Positions 1 through 7,262 are shown, counted from the stretch's first letter. The stretch is 13,793 nt of DNA from CAZLLV01 sp964560325 (GCA_964560325.1 CAZLLV010000116.1:1-13793), one strand, 5' to 3'. The notes: a model not told the origin generated them from the sequence alone. A program made the numbers and translations.

Positions 1-1
1 G

Positions 2-193
2 GCGAGCCTGGAGGACGCGGAGGAGGTGCTGGGGGACCGGGCGGCGGTGGTGGCGCGGGAGCTGACGAAGCTGCACGAGGAGGTGCTGCGGGGGGCGTTG
101 TCGGAGGTGCGGGGGGAGCTGGAGGGGCGGGGGAGCGTGAAGGGGGAGGTGGTGATCGTGATCGCCGGGGCGTCAGACGAGGATGCGCCGTAG
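2..193 (+). CDS. rsmI: 16S rRNA (cytidine1402-2'-O)-methyltransferase RsmI, C-terminal end (5' truncated by window)
   Basis: Frame 2 is open from the window edge to a TAG at 191-193 and encodes the last 63 residues of a protein. The segment DRAAVVARELTKLHEE, followed by a short helix and GEVVIVIAGA, is the C-terminal signature of the RsmI/YraL family of SAM-dependent tetrapyrrole-methylase-fold enzymes. RsmI 2'-O-methylates C1402 of 16S rRNA in the decoding centre. The catalytic N-terminal SAM domain lies outside the window, so activity cannot be judged. The last residues (SDEDAP) form a short tail beyond the usual family end and overlap the 3' end of the convergent cysteine desulfurase gene by 21 bases. 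Codons here are strongly G-ending (GCG, GGG, GTG), unlike the C-ending usage of most neighbours. The family call is confident even though only the end is visible. Confidence 0.85.
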   Translation, partial: ASLEDAEEVLGDRAAVVARELTKLHEEVLRGALSEVRGELEGRGSVKGEVVIVIAGASDEDAP

Positions 194-1333
194 GGCGGCG
201 ACTTCGCGCTGGAGGGTTTCGACGAAGGCGTCGATCTCTTCTTCGGTGTTGGTGATGCCGAGGCTGATGCGCAGGGAGGCGAGGGCTTCTTCGGCGGGGA
301 GGCCGATGGCGAGGAGGGTGGGGGAGGGCTCGGGGCGTCCGGAGCTGCACGCGGAGCCGGTCGAGACGGCGAAGCCGGCGGCGTCCAGGCGCAGGAGAAG
401 GGCCTCGCCTTCGACGCCGGGGAAGGCGACGTGCGAGGTCTGGGGCAGGCGCGGGGAGCCCGCGCAGTGGACGCGCGCGTCGGGCACGGCGGCGAGGGCG
501 CTCTCGAACCGGTCGCGCAGGGCCGCGAGCGCGGGCGTCCGCCGCGGCAGCTCCTCGGTCGCCAGGCGGGCCGCCTCGCCCAGCCCGACGATCGCCGGGA
601 CGTTCGAGGTCCCCGCCCGCCGGCCGCCCTCCTGCCCGCCGCCGAGCAGGTAAGGCTCGAAGCCGGCACCGGGGCGGATCCGGAGCGCCGCGGCGCCGAG
701 CGGGCCGTGGAACTTGTGGCCACCGAGCACCAGGTAGTCGGCTCCCAGCGCCTCCACGTCGACCGGCACCTTGCCGACCGCCTGCACCGCGTCGGAGAGG
801 AGCGGCACCCCCCGTTCGCGGCACGCCCGCGCCACCTCGGCGACCGGCTGGAGGGTGCCGAGCTCGTTGTTGGCGAGCATCAGGCAGGCGAGCCGCGTGC
901 CCGGCGTGACGGCCTCCAGGAAGGCCTCCGGCGGCACCACGCCGTCCGGCCCGGGGGTGACCCGCACCACCTCCACCCCCTCGCGCTCCAGGCGCTCCGC
1001 CATCGCGCGCACCGACGGGTGCTCGAACGACGAGATCACCAGCCGGCCTCCGTCGCCGCCCCGATCTCTGCCAGGACCGCCGCGGCCGAGTGCGGCGAGG
1101 ACCGCGTTGTTCGCCTCGGTGCCGCTGGCGGTGAAGACGATCTCGGCCGGGCGGGCGCCGAGCAGCTCCGCCACGTGGCCGCGTGCCGCCTCCACCGCCT
1201 CCTTCGTCTGGCGGCCCGCGCGGTGGAGCGACGACGGGTTTCCGCCCTCGCTCCCGAGCCAGGGGAGCATCGCCTCCCGGACGCGGGGATCGAGAGGCGT
1301 CGTGGCGTTGTGATCCAGGTAGACGAACGGCAT
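173..1333 (-). CDS. Cysteine desulfurase, NifS/IscS-like (group I)
   Basis: A 386-aa PLP-dependent enzyme that would remove sulfur from L-cysteine as an enzyme-bound persulfide, for Fe-S cluster assembly or tRNA thiolation. Visible landmarks: the N-terminal YLDHNATTPLDP; TASGTEANN of the cofactor loop near residue 70; FEHPSV with the ring-stacking His; GGHKFHG with the Schiff-base lysine at about K207; and STGSACSSG with the catalytic cysteine at about C329. The long Cys loop and SACSSG context are group I (IscS/NifS) rather than SufS. Length is normal. The ATG at 1333 is chosen because homology starts at once; further upstream the frame stays open by chance. No IscU, IscR or MnmA gene is adjacent, so the specific role (IscS, NifS or a tRNA-thiolation partner) cannot be fixed. 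A TAGACT hexamer ends 10 bases before the ATG and there is no Shine-Dalgarno site. The gene converges on rsmI and overlaps its end. Confidence 0.93.
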   Translation of the reverse strand: MPFVYLDHNATTPLDPRVREAMLPWLGSEGGNPSSLHRAGRQTKEAVEAARGHVAELLGARPAEIVFTASGTEANNAVLAALGRGGPGRDRGGDGGRLVISSFEHPSVRAMAERLEREGVEVVRVTPGPDGVVPPEAFLEAVTPGTRLACLMLANNELGTLQPVAEVARACRERGVPLLSDAVQAVGKVPVDVEALGADYLVLGGHKFHGPLGAAALRIRPGAGFEPYLLGGGQEGGRRAGTSNVPAIVGLGEAARLATEELPRRTPALAALRDRFESALAAVPDARVHCAGSPRLPQTSHVAFPGVEGEALLLRLDAAGFAVSTGSACSSGRPEPSPTLLAIGLPAEEALASLRISLGITNTEEEIDAFVETLQREVAALRRILV

Positions 1334-1343
1334 CGAAGAGGTC

Positions 1344-1349
1344 AGTCTA
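1344..1349 (-). promoter_or_regulatory. Putative -10 element (TAGACT) for the cysteine desulfurase gene
   Basis: On the minus strand GTGTAGACT stands 10 bases before the ATG at 1333. No Shine-Dalgarno sequence lies between, so the transcript may be leaderless or nearly so. A TTGCCA lies 15 bases further upstream, a short spacing for a -35 box. The same 9-mer GTGTAGACT precedes the gene at 13644. Inference from sequence only. Confidence 0.45.
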
Positions 1350-1464
1350 CACCCGGCACGGCTCTGGCAATGACGGGGTGAAACGGAGCGGGGCCGGGGA
1401 GAGGAAATCCCACTCCGGGCCGTCCCGTTGTACGGAATGCGCCCCCGTGAGACCTCTCTCCGCG

Positions 1465-1480
1465 GGGCTCGCCGGAGCCC
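1465..1480 (+). repeat. Inverted repeat (6-bp stem) just before the VWFA-protein start
   Basis: GGGCTC (1465-1470) and GAGCCC (1475-1480) form a perfect 6-bp stem with a 4-base loop, nine bases upstream of the TTG at 1490. It lies in the 156-base divergent region shared with the cysteine desulfurase. In DNA this GC-rich such stems arise often by chance; a role in translation of the VWFA gene is only possible. I saw no convincing promoter for the plus-strand gene in this region. Confidence 0.3.
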
Positions 1481-1489
1481 GAGACGACC

Positions 1490-4093
1490 TTGATCGACCG
1501 AGACATTTCCGACCTGCGCTTCCGCCGCCCCGACCCCGTCCGCGGCCCGTCCCGTCCCCGCGCGGTGACGTTCGGGCGCCGTGCGGCGGTCGGCCTCGTC
1601 CTGCTCGGGCTCCTCCTGGCAGCCCTCGCGGCTCCCGCGGGAGCCGCGAAGCCGAAGATCCCGGACGACCTGGCGCCGAAGTACACGCAGTGGCTGAAGT
1701 CGGTCGAGCTGCTGATCACCGACGCGGAGCTCGAGGCCTTCCTGAAGCTCGAGGCCGACTACCAGCGCGACGGCTTCATCCAGCGCTTCTGGCGGGTGCG
1801 CGACCGCGATCCCTCGACCGCGAGAAACGAGTTCCGGGACCAGTGGGAGGCGATGTCCGCGCGGATCGAGAACGAGTTCGAGGGGAAGCTCGACGACCGC
1901 GGGCGCATGCTGCTCCTGAACGGGCCGCCGACCCAGCTGATCGAGGCGAGCTGCCCGGGGCGCGTCCACCCGGTCGAGATCTGGTACTACGCCCGGAGCT
2001 GGGCGATCGGCCACGAGTTCCTGCTGGTCTTCTACCGCGCCCACGGCGGCGGGCCGTTCCGGCTCTGGCACCCGGTCGAGGGCCTGGGCGCGCTGATCGA
2101 CACCTGGGGACCCTCCGGCGGCGCGGACGGGAGTCTGCGCGACCTCGCCCTCACCTGCCCCGACGGCGACCGCGTGGCTGCCGCCATCGCCTGGGTGCTC
2201 AAGCAAGGCACCCTCGGCTTCGACTCCTTCCTGGCGCAGATGGAGAGCGCGCGCGACGAACCGTCGTCCGAGTGGGTGGCGACCTTCGACGCCTACTCGA
2301 CCCAGATCCCCGAGGGTGCCGGCACCTTCGACGCCTCGCTCGACCTGTCGTTCCCGGGGCGGCGGCAGAGCCGCACCGTCACCCAGGGGCTGATCACGGT
2401 GCCGGTCGAGTCGGTCGGCGCCGCCGAGCTCGCCGGCAACCGCTCGTACAACTTCCTGCTCAACGGCGAGGTGCTGCGCGAGGGCGAGCTGTTCGAGAGC
2501 TTCCGCTACAAGTTCGACTTCCCGGAGACCCAGATCCGGGGCGACGCGATCCCGCTCGTCTTCGAGCGCGCGCTGCGCCCGGCCGAGTACACGCTGGTGC
2601 TGAAGGTCGAGGATCTGAACTCGGGCCGCTTCTACCGCCACGAGGAGCGGCTGGAGGTGCCGGAGGTCGAGAAGCCGCCACCGCCGCCCGCGCCGGAGGA
2701 CCCGGTGAGCGCCCGCCTGATGGCCGAGGCGAACTCCATCCTCTCCGAGGGCGAGGTGAGCCTGAAGCTCGTCCAGCCGCAGGGCGAGCTCCTCACCGAG
2801 ATGATCCGCTTCGACACGCTGACCACCGGCGACGTGCAGAAGGTGGCGTTCGCCCTCAACGGCGAGACGATCCTCACCGACGGCCGGGCGCCGTTCACCG
2901 TCGAGCTCGACCTGGGCGACCTGCCGCGCACGCACAGCCTGCGCGCCACCGCCTACGACTCCGAAGGCGACGAGGCCGCGGCCGACGAGATCCTGATCAA
3001 CGCCGGCGGGACCCGCTTCCGGGTGCGGCTGACCGAGCCGCGCCGCGACCGGACCTACGAGGAGAGCCTGCGGATCGCGGCCGAGGTCGAGGTGCCGGAC
3101 GGCGAGACCGTCGACCGGCTGGAGCTGTTCTTGAACGAGACCCCGGTCGCGACCCTCTATGGCGAGCCGTGGTCGCAGCCGGTCGTGGTGCCGCCGGAGA
3201 TGCGCGGCCAGATGGGCTACGTGCGCGCCGTCGCCTACCTCGACGACGGCAGCCTCACCGAGGACACGGTGTTCGTCAACGCGCCTCCCTACATGGAAGA
3301 GGTCGACGTCCAGTTCGTCGAGCTGTACACGACCGTGCTCGACCGTACCGGCCGGCCGGTCCAGGGCCTCGGGCGCGAGGACTTCCGGGTCTTGGAGGAG
3401 GGCGAGGAGCAGCAGATCTCCCGCTTCGAGCAGGTGCGCGACCTGCCGATCCACACCGCCATCCTGCTCGACGTGTCGGCCTCGATGGGCGAGAGCGGCA
3501 GCCTGGAGCCGGCCCGGGACGCGGCGCTCGGCTACTTCCAGCAGACGCTGCGCCCGAAGGACCGTGGCGCGATCGTGACCTTCAACGACCGGCCGCACCT
3601 GGCCGTCCAGTTCACCAACGAGGTGGACACGCTGGCCGGCGGGCTCGCGGGCCTCAAGGCGGAGCGCGGCACGGCGCTCCACGACAGCCTGATCTTCTCG
3701 CTCTACTACTTCAACGGCATCCGCGGCCAGAAGGCGCTGCTGCTGCTGTCGGACGGCAAGGACGAGTCGTCCCGCTTCGCCTACCAGGACGCGCTCGAGT
3801 ACGCTCGTCGAGCCGGCGTCACCGTCTACGCCATCGGCCTCCAGCTCCCGCGCGGCGAGCCGCGCAAGAACCTGACCCGTCTCGCCGAAGAGACCGGCGG
3901 CCGGAGCTACTTCATCGACTCGGCCGACGCCCTCGCCGGCATCTACTCGCAGATCGAAGAAGAGCTGCGCTCGCAGTACCTGATCGCCTACCAGTCGGCG
4001 AACCCGGACACCACCGGCGAGTTCCGCGAGGTCGACCTGGAGGTCCTGGTGCGCGGCCTCGAGGCGAAGACGATGACGGGGTATTACCCGTAG
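1490..4093 (+). CDS. Secreted GWxTD-domain protein with C-terminal VWFA domain (acidobacterial type)
   Basis: An 867-aa exported protein of unknown role. Residues about 35-53 form a hydrophobic signal segment ending APAGAA, a likely signal peptidase I site. Residues about 65-260 match the GWxTD region: LITDAELEAFLKLE, FIQRFWRVRDRDPST, NEFRDQW and DDRGRMLLLNGPP. Two beta-rich, Ig-like stretches fill about 410-625. The C-terminal part, from about 630, is a VWFA domain of the acidobacterial VWFA-related family with an apparently complete metal-ion-dependent adhesion site: DVSAS at 661-665, T728 and D755. It therefore probably binds a protein partner outside the cytoplasm. The frame opens with TTG at 1490 with only weak Shine-Dalgarno support; GTG at 1565 would place the signal peptide directly at the N-terminus and may be the true start. 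It is monocistronic, divergent from the cysteine desulfurase and 30 bases from the convergent DinB-like gene. Confidence 0.85.
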   Translation: MIDRDISDLRFRRPDPVRGPSRPRAVTFGRRAAVGLVLLGLLLAALAAPAGAAKPKIPDDLAPKYTQWLKSVELLITDAELEAFLKLEADYQRDGFIQRFWRVRDRDPSTARNEFRDQWEAMSARIENEFEGKLDDRGRMLLLNGPPTQLIEASCPGRVHPVEIWYYARSWAIGHEFLLVFYRAHGGGPFRLWHPVEGLGALIDTWGPSGGADGSLRDLALTCPDGDRVAAAIAWVLKQGTLGFDSFLAQMESARDEPSSEWVATFDAYSTQIPEGAGTFDASLDLSFPGRRQSRTVTQGLITVPVESVGAAELAGNRSYNFLLNGEVLREGELFESFRYKFDFPETQIRGDAIPLVFERALRPAEYTLVLKVEDLNSGRFYRHEERLEVPEVEKPPPPPAPEDPVSARLMAEANSILSEGEVSLKLVQPQGELLTEMIRFDTLTTGDVQKVAFALNGETILTDGRAPFTVELDLGDLPRTHSLRATAYDSEGDEAAADEILINAGGTRFRVRLTEPRRDRTYEESLRIAAEVEVPDGETVDRLELFLNETPVATLYGEPWSQPVVVPPEMRGQMGYVRAVAYLDDGSLTEDTVFVNAPPYMEEVDVQFVELYTTVLDRTGRPVQGLGREDFRVLEEGEEQQISRFEQVRDLPIHTAILLDVSASMGESGSLEPARDAALGYFQQTLRPKDRGAIVTFNDRPHLAVQFTNEVDTLAGGLAGLKAERGTALHDSLIFSLYYFNGIRGQKALLLLSDGKDESSRFAYQDALEYARRAGVTVYAIGLQLPRGEPRKNLTRLAEETGGRSYFIDSADALAGIYSQIEEELRSQYLIAYQSANPDTTGEFREVDLEVLVRGLEAKTMTGYYP

Positions 4094-4123
4094 AGGCGTA
4101 GTGGTCTGAGCCCGAGCCCATTG

Positions 4124-4657
4124 TCACTCCTCGGCGTGCTGCGGATAGAACTCCAGCCGCTCCTCCCCCTCCCCGCCCGACAGCCCCGTCGCGATCCAAA
4201 CGATTTGCCCGGTGTGATAGCTCATGTGCTCCACCGCGTGGAACACCGCCCCCAGCACATTCACCGAGTACCCCTGCACCCGCGCCTCCCGCTCCAGATC
4301 CTCCGGCCCCAGCGCCGCCAAGACCCCCCGGCACGCCGTGACCACCTCTTCCAGCCGCGCCAGCAGCTCCGCCCGCCCGTGACTCCGGTCGGCCGAGAAC
4401 TCCTCGCTCCGCCGCCGGTCGAACGGTCGTCCGCCCACGCCCGACAGGATCCAGAGCGACAGATTCCCCGACAAATGCAGGATCAGGTTCCCGACACTGT
4501 TCGTGCCCGGCCCCGGACGCCACCAGACCTGATCCTCGTCCAGCCGCTCCGCCGCCAGCCGGATCTTGTCCAGGTACTCTTCCAGGTAACGCGCCGCGAG
4601 CTCCGGCAGCCCACCCGCCGGCCCGCGCGAGAGAGCGATGCGCGGCGGGGCAGTCAC
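4124..4657 (-). CDS. DinB-like four-helix-bundle protein (DUF1572/YfiT-type)
   Basis: A 177-aa helical protein. VGNLILHLSGN carries His61, and FHAVEHMSYHTGQI carries His144 and His148; together they give the three-histidine metal site of the DinB/YfiT fold. EHMSYHTGQI closely resembles the DUF1572 branch. Some fold members are metal-dependent thiol transferases (for example bacillithiol transferases), but many have no known reaction, so no substrate is assigned. The start is GTG at 4657, overlapping the maf stop in a GTGA, which implies translational coupling. It is the last gene of the operon 104-aa protein, maf, dinB-like. Codons are more G-ending (GCG, GGG) than in maf. The 3' end is 30 bases from the convergent VWFA gene, with no hairpin terminator between them. 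Confidence 0.82.
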   Translation of the reverse strand: MTAPPRIALSRGPAGGLPELAARYLEEYLDKIRLAAERLDEDQVWWRPGPGTNSVGNLILHLSGNLSLWILSGVGGRPFDRRRSEEFSADRSHGRAELLARLEEVVTACRGVLAALGPEDLEREARVQGYSVNVLGAVFHAVEHMSYHTGQIVWIATGLSGGEGEERLEFYPQHAEE

Positions 4658-5280
4658 CGAGCGCCTCTCGCTGGGTCGCTCCGGAATCGCCGCAGGTCGT
4701 GCCCCATGTCGCGGAACAGCCGGTAGGTCGCCGGGAGCGGCAGGCCGACCACGTTCGAGTAGTCGCCGTCGACCGCCTCGACGAACATCGCGCCGATCCC
4801 CTGGACGGCGTAGCTCCCCGCCTTGTCCAGCGTCTCTCCGGTCGCGGCGTACCAGGCGATCTCCTCCTCGGTGAGCGGGGCGATCCGGACCTTCGACGCC
4901 TCGACCACCGCCGCCTGCGCCGGTGCGTCGGAGGCGCCGTCGGCCAGGACGAGGGAGACGCCGGTCAGCACCGTGTGCTCGCGCCCGGCGAGCCGGGCGA
5001 GCATCGACCGCGCCTCGGCCTCGTCCGCGGGCTTTCCCAGGAGCTGCCCGTCGAGCACCACGATCGTGTCGGCGCCCAGCACCAGCTCACCCGACCCGAC
5101 CCGTTCGGCTGCCTTCGCCCGAGCGAGGCGCTCGACGTAAGCGCGCGGCGCCTCGCCGGGGAGCGGCGTCTCGTCGACGTCGACCGGCCGGACGACGAAA
5201 CGCACGCCGAGCCCGTCGAGCAGGTCGCGGCGGCGCGGCGAGCCGGAGGCGAGGATCAGAGAGGGGAGACCGGCAGTCAT
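4654..5280 (-). CDS. maf: Maf-family nucleoside triphosphate pyrophosphatase
   Basis: A 208-aa protein that would hydrolyse non-canonical or modified NTPs (dTTP/UTP-type in the YhdE branch) to NMP and pyrophosphate in the cytosol, and is linked in some bacteria to division arrest. Visible motifs: LASGSPRRRDLL at about 10-21 (phosphate-binding loop), VDVDETPLPGE, GADTIVVLDG with Asp71 (the proposed base), LGKP at about 81-84, the central HTVLTGV, and DKAGSYAVQGIGA plus GDYSNVVGLPL near the C-terminus. All key positions look intact and the length is normal. The ATG at 5280 lies just before the first motif. It follows the 104-aa gene after 33 bases and overlaps the DinB-like gene by 4 bases. No Shine-Dalgarno is evident, so translation may rely on operon coupling. 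YhdE versus YceF substrate class cannot be settled by eye. Confidence 0.93.
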   Translation of the reverse strand: MTAGLPSLILASGSPRRRDLLDGLGVRFVVRPVDVDETPLPGEAPRAYVERLARAKAAERVGSGELVLGADTIVVLDGQLLGKPADEAEARSMLARLAGREHTVLTGVSLVLADGASDAPAQAAVVEASKVRIAPLTEEEIAWYAATGETLDKAGSYAVQGIGAMFVEAVDGDYSNVVGLPLPATYRLFRDMGHDLRRFRSDPARGAR

Positions 5281-5313
5281 CGCGCCGGGAGGCTAGCAGA
5301 CGAGATCGCGGCG

Positions 5314-5628
5314 TCAGCCGCCGTACTTGATCGGATCCCCGAGCTCTTCCAGCGAAAAATTCGTCATGATCTGGTGCCCGTTGAAATCCAAGACGCGGAT
5401 GTCTTCGACCGCTTCGAGGTCGGTGGCGATGGGGCCGTAGGCGTGGGCGTAGCGCTGCTGGACGGCGTCGAGGTCGACCTCGTAGGCGATGAACTTGTCG
5501 ATCCCCTTGTAGCGCAGCTTGTCGATCAGCCGCGGGTCGGTGATCTTCGGGTAGGTCGAGAGGACCAGGATCGGTCCGGATCCCGTGAAGACGAGATAGG
5601 CGCGGGGTGGCGCTTGCGTGGGGCTCAT
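5314..5628 (-). CDS. Conserved small protein of unknown function
   Basis: A 104-aa soluble protein with no signal peptide or membrane segment. It begins YLVFTGSGPILVLSTYPKI, continues with LIDKLRYKGIDKFIAYEVDL, and ends with VLDFNGHQIMTNFSLEELG. The alternating hydrophobic pattern suggests a small alpha/beta fold. I have the impression that similar short proteins occur in other acidobacteria and deltaproteobacteria, but I cannot name a characterised member and assign no function. The ATG at 5628 is well supported: AGGAG lies 4 bases upstream, and a good sigma-70-like promoter lies about 48 bases upstream. As first gene of the operon it is followed 33 bases later by maf. Codon use is like that of its neighbours. 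Confidence 0.8.
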   Translation of the reverse strand: MSPTQAPPRAYLVFTGSGPILVLSTYPKITDPRLIDKLRYKGIDKFIAYEVDLDAVQQRYAHAYGPIATDLEAVEDIRVLDFNGHQIMTNFSLEELGDPIKYGG

Positions 5629-5630
5629 CG

Positions 5631-5638
5631 CTCTCCTC
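5631..5638 (-). promoter_or_regulatory. Strong Shine-Dalgarno site for the 104-aa gene
   Basis: On the minus strand GAGGAGAG ends 2 bases before the ATG at 5628, with its AGGAG core 4 bases away. It is one of only two clear ribosome binding sites in the window and decides the start of this gene. Confidence 0.75.
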
Positions 5639-5675
5639 GGCTCGTGCCGTGCGTGCGGGGTGGGGCTTCGACCGG

Positions 5676-5704
5676 AAGCTACCGCCGTGCCCCGGCCGAG
5701 TCAA
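5676..5704 (-). promoter_or_regulatory. Sigma-70-like promoter for the 104-aa/maf/dinB-like operon
   Basis: Read on the minus strand: TTGACT (5704-5699), a 17-base spacer, then TAGCTT (5681-5676). The -35 box matches the consensus at five of six positions, the -10 box has the diagnostic TA....T, and the spacing is ideal. Transcription would start near 5669, giving a leader of about 40 bases that carries the Shine-Dalgarno site. It faces away from trmJ in the 104-base divergent region. Confidence 0.65.
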
Positions 5705-5732
5705 GCCGGCGACGTGTGGTGAGATAGCGCCC

Positions 5733-6521
5733 ATGGCCGCGATCCCGGAGCACGATCCCCGCCCGCCGGCCGTGGTGCTGGTGCGCCCCCGCGAGGCGGG
5801 CAACGTCGGTGCCGCCTGCCGGGCGATGGCGAACATGGGGCTCTCCGAGCTGCACCTGGTCGAGCCGGCGGCCCACGTGGGGTCGGAGCCGGGCTCGGAG
5901 GCGAGGATGTTCGCGGTCCACGCCCACCACGTGCTCGACGGCGCCCGTCGGCACGCTTCGCTCGCCGACGCCCTGGCCCCGTTCCGGCGCGTCGTCGGGA
6001 CCACCTCGGCGCGCGACCGCACGCTGTCGGTGCCGGTGGTCGCGCCGCGGCGGCTCGCGGAGACGCTGCGCGCCGCGCCGCCGCTCCCGACCGCGCTCGT
6101 CTTCGGCTCGGAGGTCGGCGGCCTGACCAACGACGAGATGGCGCTCTGCCACGTCCACGTCACCATTCCGGCCGACCCGGTGCAGCCGACCTTGAACCTG
6201 GCGCAGGCGGTGCTGGTGGTGGCCTACGAGCTCTACCAATCCCCCTGGTGGCCGCTCTCGGGCGACCGGGTGGGGGGTGAGCCGCTGGCCGATCCGCGGG
6301 TCGAGCCGCCGGCGGCGGCCGAGGTGGTAGAGGGGTTGTTCGGGCACCTGGAGGCGGTGTTCGAGGACGTCGGCTTCGCGCGCGACACGACGATCGACGG
6401 CGTGCTCCGCGACCTGCGGCAGCTCGCCGCCCGGGCGCGGCCGACCGAGCGGGAGGTCACGGTGCTGCGCGGCGTGCTGCGGCGGATCGGCAACGCGCTC
6501 GATCGAGCTAGGCGCGGTTGA
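5733..6521 (+). CDS. trmJ: TrmJ-type tRNA 2'-O-methyltransferase (SPOUT/TrmH family)
   Basis: A 262-aa SPOUT-fold RNA methyltransferase. By family it would methylate the 2'-OH of nucleotide 32 of tRNA with SAM as donor. Seen: VLVRPREAGNVGAACRAM at about 15-32 with the conserved Asn and Arg of SPOUT motif 1; ALVFGSEVGGLTNDE at about 121-135 (motif 2); and IPADPVQPTLNLAQAVLVV at about 145-163 (motif 3 of the SAM knot). The C-terminal third (FGHLEAVFEDVGFA and a helical tail) matches TrmJ rather than TrmH/RlmB. The ATG at 5733 is chosen because homology starts about 13 residues later; an in-frame extension upstream would run into the divergent promoter region. A GATAGC sequence precedes the ATG closely and there is no Shine-Dalgarno. 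KDPG aldolase follows 60 bases later on the same strand. Which tRNAs are substrates is not readable from sequence. Confidence 0.88.
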   Translation: MAAIPEHDPRPPAVVLVRPREAGNVGAACRAMANMGLSELHLVEPAAHVGSEPGSEARMFAVHAHHVLDGARRHASLADALAPFRRVVGTTSARDRTLSVPVVAPRRLAETLRAAPPLPTALVFGSEVGGLTNDEMALCHVHVTIPADPVQPTLNLAQAVLVVAYELYQSPWWPLSGDRVGGEPLADPRVEPPAAAEVVEGLFGHLEAVFEDVGFARDTTIDGVLRDLRQLAARARPTEREVTVLRGVLRRIGNALDRARRG

Positions 6522-6523
6522 AC

Positions 6524-6535
6524 CGCGGGCCCGCG
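6524..6535. repeat. 12-bp palindrome between trmJ and eda
   Basis: CGCGGGCCCGCG is a perfect palindrome three bases after the trmJ stop. An overlapping inverted repeat, GCGGTT/AACCGC (6514-6526), spans the stop codon itself. No T-run follows, so it is not a standard intrinsic terminator. It could stabilise the trmJ 3' end or be chance in GC-rich DNA. Confidence 0.35.
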
Positions 6536-6566
6536 CACACGGTGCCGAGCCCGCCGGGTCGGCTGA

Positions 6567-6572
6567 TAACAT
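6567..6572 (+). promoter_or_regulatory. Putative -10 element (TAACAT) for eda
   Basis: TAACAT ends 9 bases before the ATG at 6582, and no Shine-Dalgarno lies between. This fits a leaderless or near-leaderless transcript starting at the eda ATG. No clear -35 box is seen. The same geometry occurs at argS and at the first and last full-start genes of the window. Confidence 0.4.
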
Positions 6573-6581
6573 CCCGCGGCC

Positions 6582-7262
6582 ATGACGACCACCGCCTCCG
6601 CTGCCTCCGTCCGACCGGCCGTCGCCGACTCTTTCGCCAGCGCCCCCGTCGTGGGGGTGGTGCGCACCGGCTCGCGCGAGGAGGCGGCCGCGACGGCGCG
6701 CGCCTTCATCGACGGCGGCCTGGAGCTGGTCGAGATCACCTTCACCGTCCCCGGCGCGCCCGACCTCGTGCGCGAGCTGCTCGCCGAGCGGAATGAGCGC
6801 GGCCCACGAAAGGACGCGGGTGGACCGCCCTGGATCGGCATGGGGACGGTGACGACCGCGGCCCGCGCGCGGCAGGCGATCGAGGCGGGTGCGGAGCTCA
6901 TCGTCACCCCGAACACCACGCGCGCGGTCGCCGAGAGGGTCCGCGAGGCGGGAGTCTTCCTCCTCGCCGGGGCGCTCACGCCGACCGAGATCGTCACCGC
7001 GCACGAGCTCGGCGCCGACCTGATCAAGGTCTACCCACTGCCGCCGGTCGGCGGTCCGGCCTACCTCTCGACGATCCGTGGTCCGCTCGGCGACATCCCG
7101 ATGCTCGCCGCCGGCGGCTTCGGCATCGACGAGATCCCGGCCTACCGGGAGGCGGGGGCGGTCGCCTACGGCATCGGCGGGCCGCTGGTCGGAGCCGACG
7201 CGGAGGAGACCGGACGCCGCATCGCCCGTGCGCTGGCGCTCGCCCGAGGGGAGGCGGCTTGA
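6582..7262 (+). CDS. eda: 2-dehydro-3-deoxyphosphogluconate (KDPG) aldolase
   Basis: A 226-aa class I aldolase of the KDPG/KHG family. It would split KDPG to pyruvate and glyceraldehyde 3-phosphate in the Entner-Doudoroff pathway, with a Schiff-base lysine. Seen: VVGVVRTGSREEA (first strand); LVEITFTVPGAPD with the catalytic Glu51; IGMGTVTTAARARQAIEAGA; IVTPNTT; LLAGALTPTEI; DLIKVYPL with the Schiff-base Lys149; and LAAGGFGIDEI plus YGIGGPLV forming the phosphate site. The barrel is complete; the N-terminus is slightly longer than the E. coli enzyme. The start at 6582 is the first ATG and has an adjacent TAACAT. The stop overlaps the next gene by 4 bases (TTGA). No edd is visible, so KHG or a galactonate-type substrate (KDPGal) remains possible. 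The downstream apgM supports a role in lower carbon metabolism. Confidence 0.9.
   Translation: MTTTASAASVRPAVADSFASAPVVGVVRTGSREEAAATARAFIDGGLELVEITFTVPGAPDLVRELLAERNERGPRKDAGGPPWIGMGTVTTAARARQAIEAGAELIVTPNTTRAVAERVREAGVFLLAGALTPTEIVTAHELGADLIKVYPLPPVGGPAYLSTIRGPLGDIPMLAAGGFGIDEIPAYREAGAVAYGIGGPLVGADAEETGRRIARALALARGEAA

Noticed and set aside
173..3682. A 1169-codon minus-strand open frame running through the cysteine desulfurase and antisense to the VWFA gene
   Set aside because: Only the part below 1333 resembles a protein family. The rest is low-complexity Arg/Leu/Val/Glu sequence mirroring the VWFA codons, an effect of high GC.
1183..4101. A 972-codon plus-strand open frame over the VWFA gene in another frame
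   Set aside because: Arg/Pro/Ala-rich translation without domains; the frame starting at 1490 contains the GWxTD and VWFA motifs.
4094..4123. Terminator between the convergent VWFA and DinB-like genes
   Set aside because: No stable hairpin or T-run is visible in the 30 bases.
4124..4657. Recent horizontal transfer of the DinB-like gene, because of its G-ending codons
   Set aside because: The rsmI tail shows the same G-ending style, GC is similar, and the gene is coupled to maf. The bias alone is too weak.
5607..5732. N-terminal extension of trmJ from 5607
   Set aside because: It would overlap the promoter, ribosome binding site and start of the divergent 104-aa gene, and it has no family similarity.
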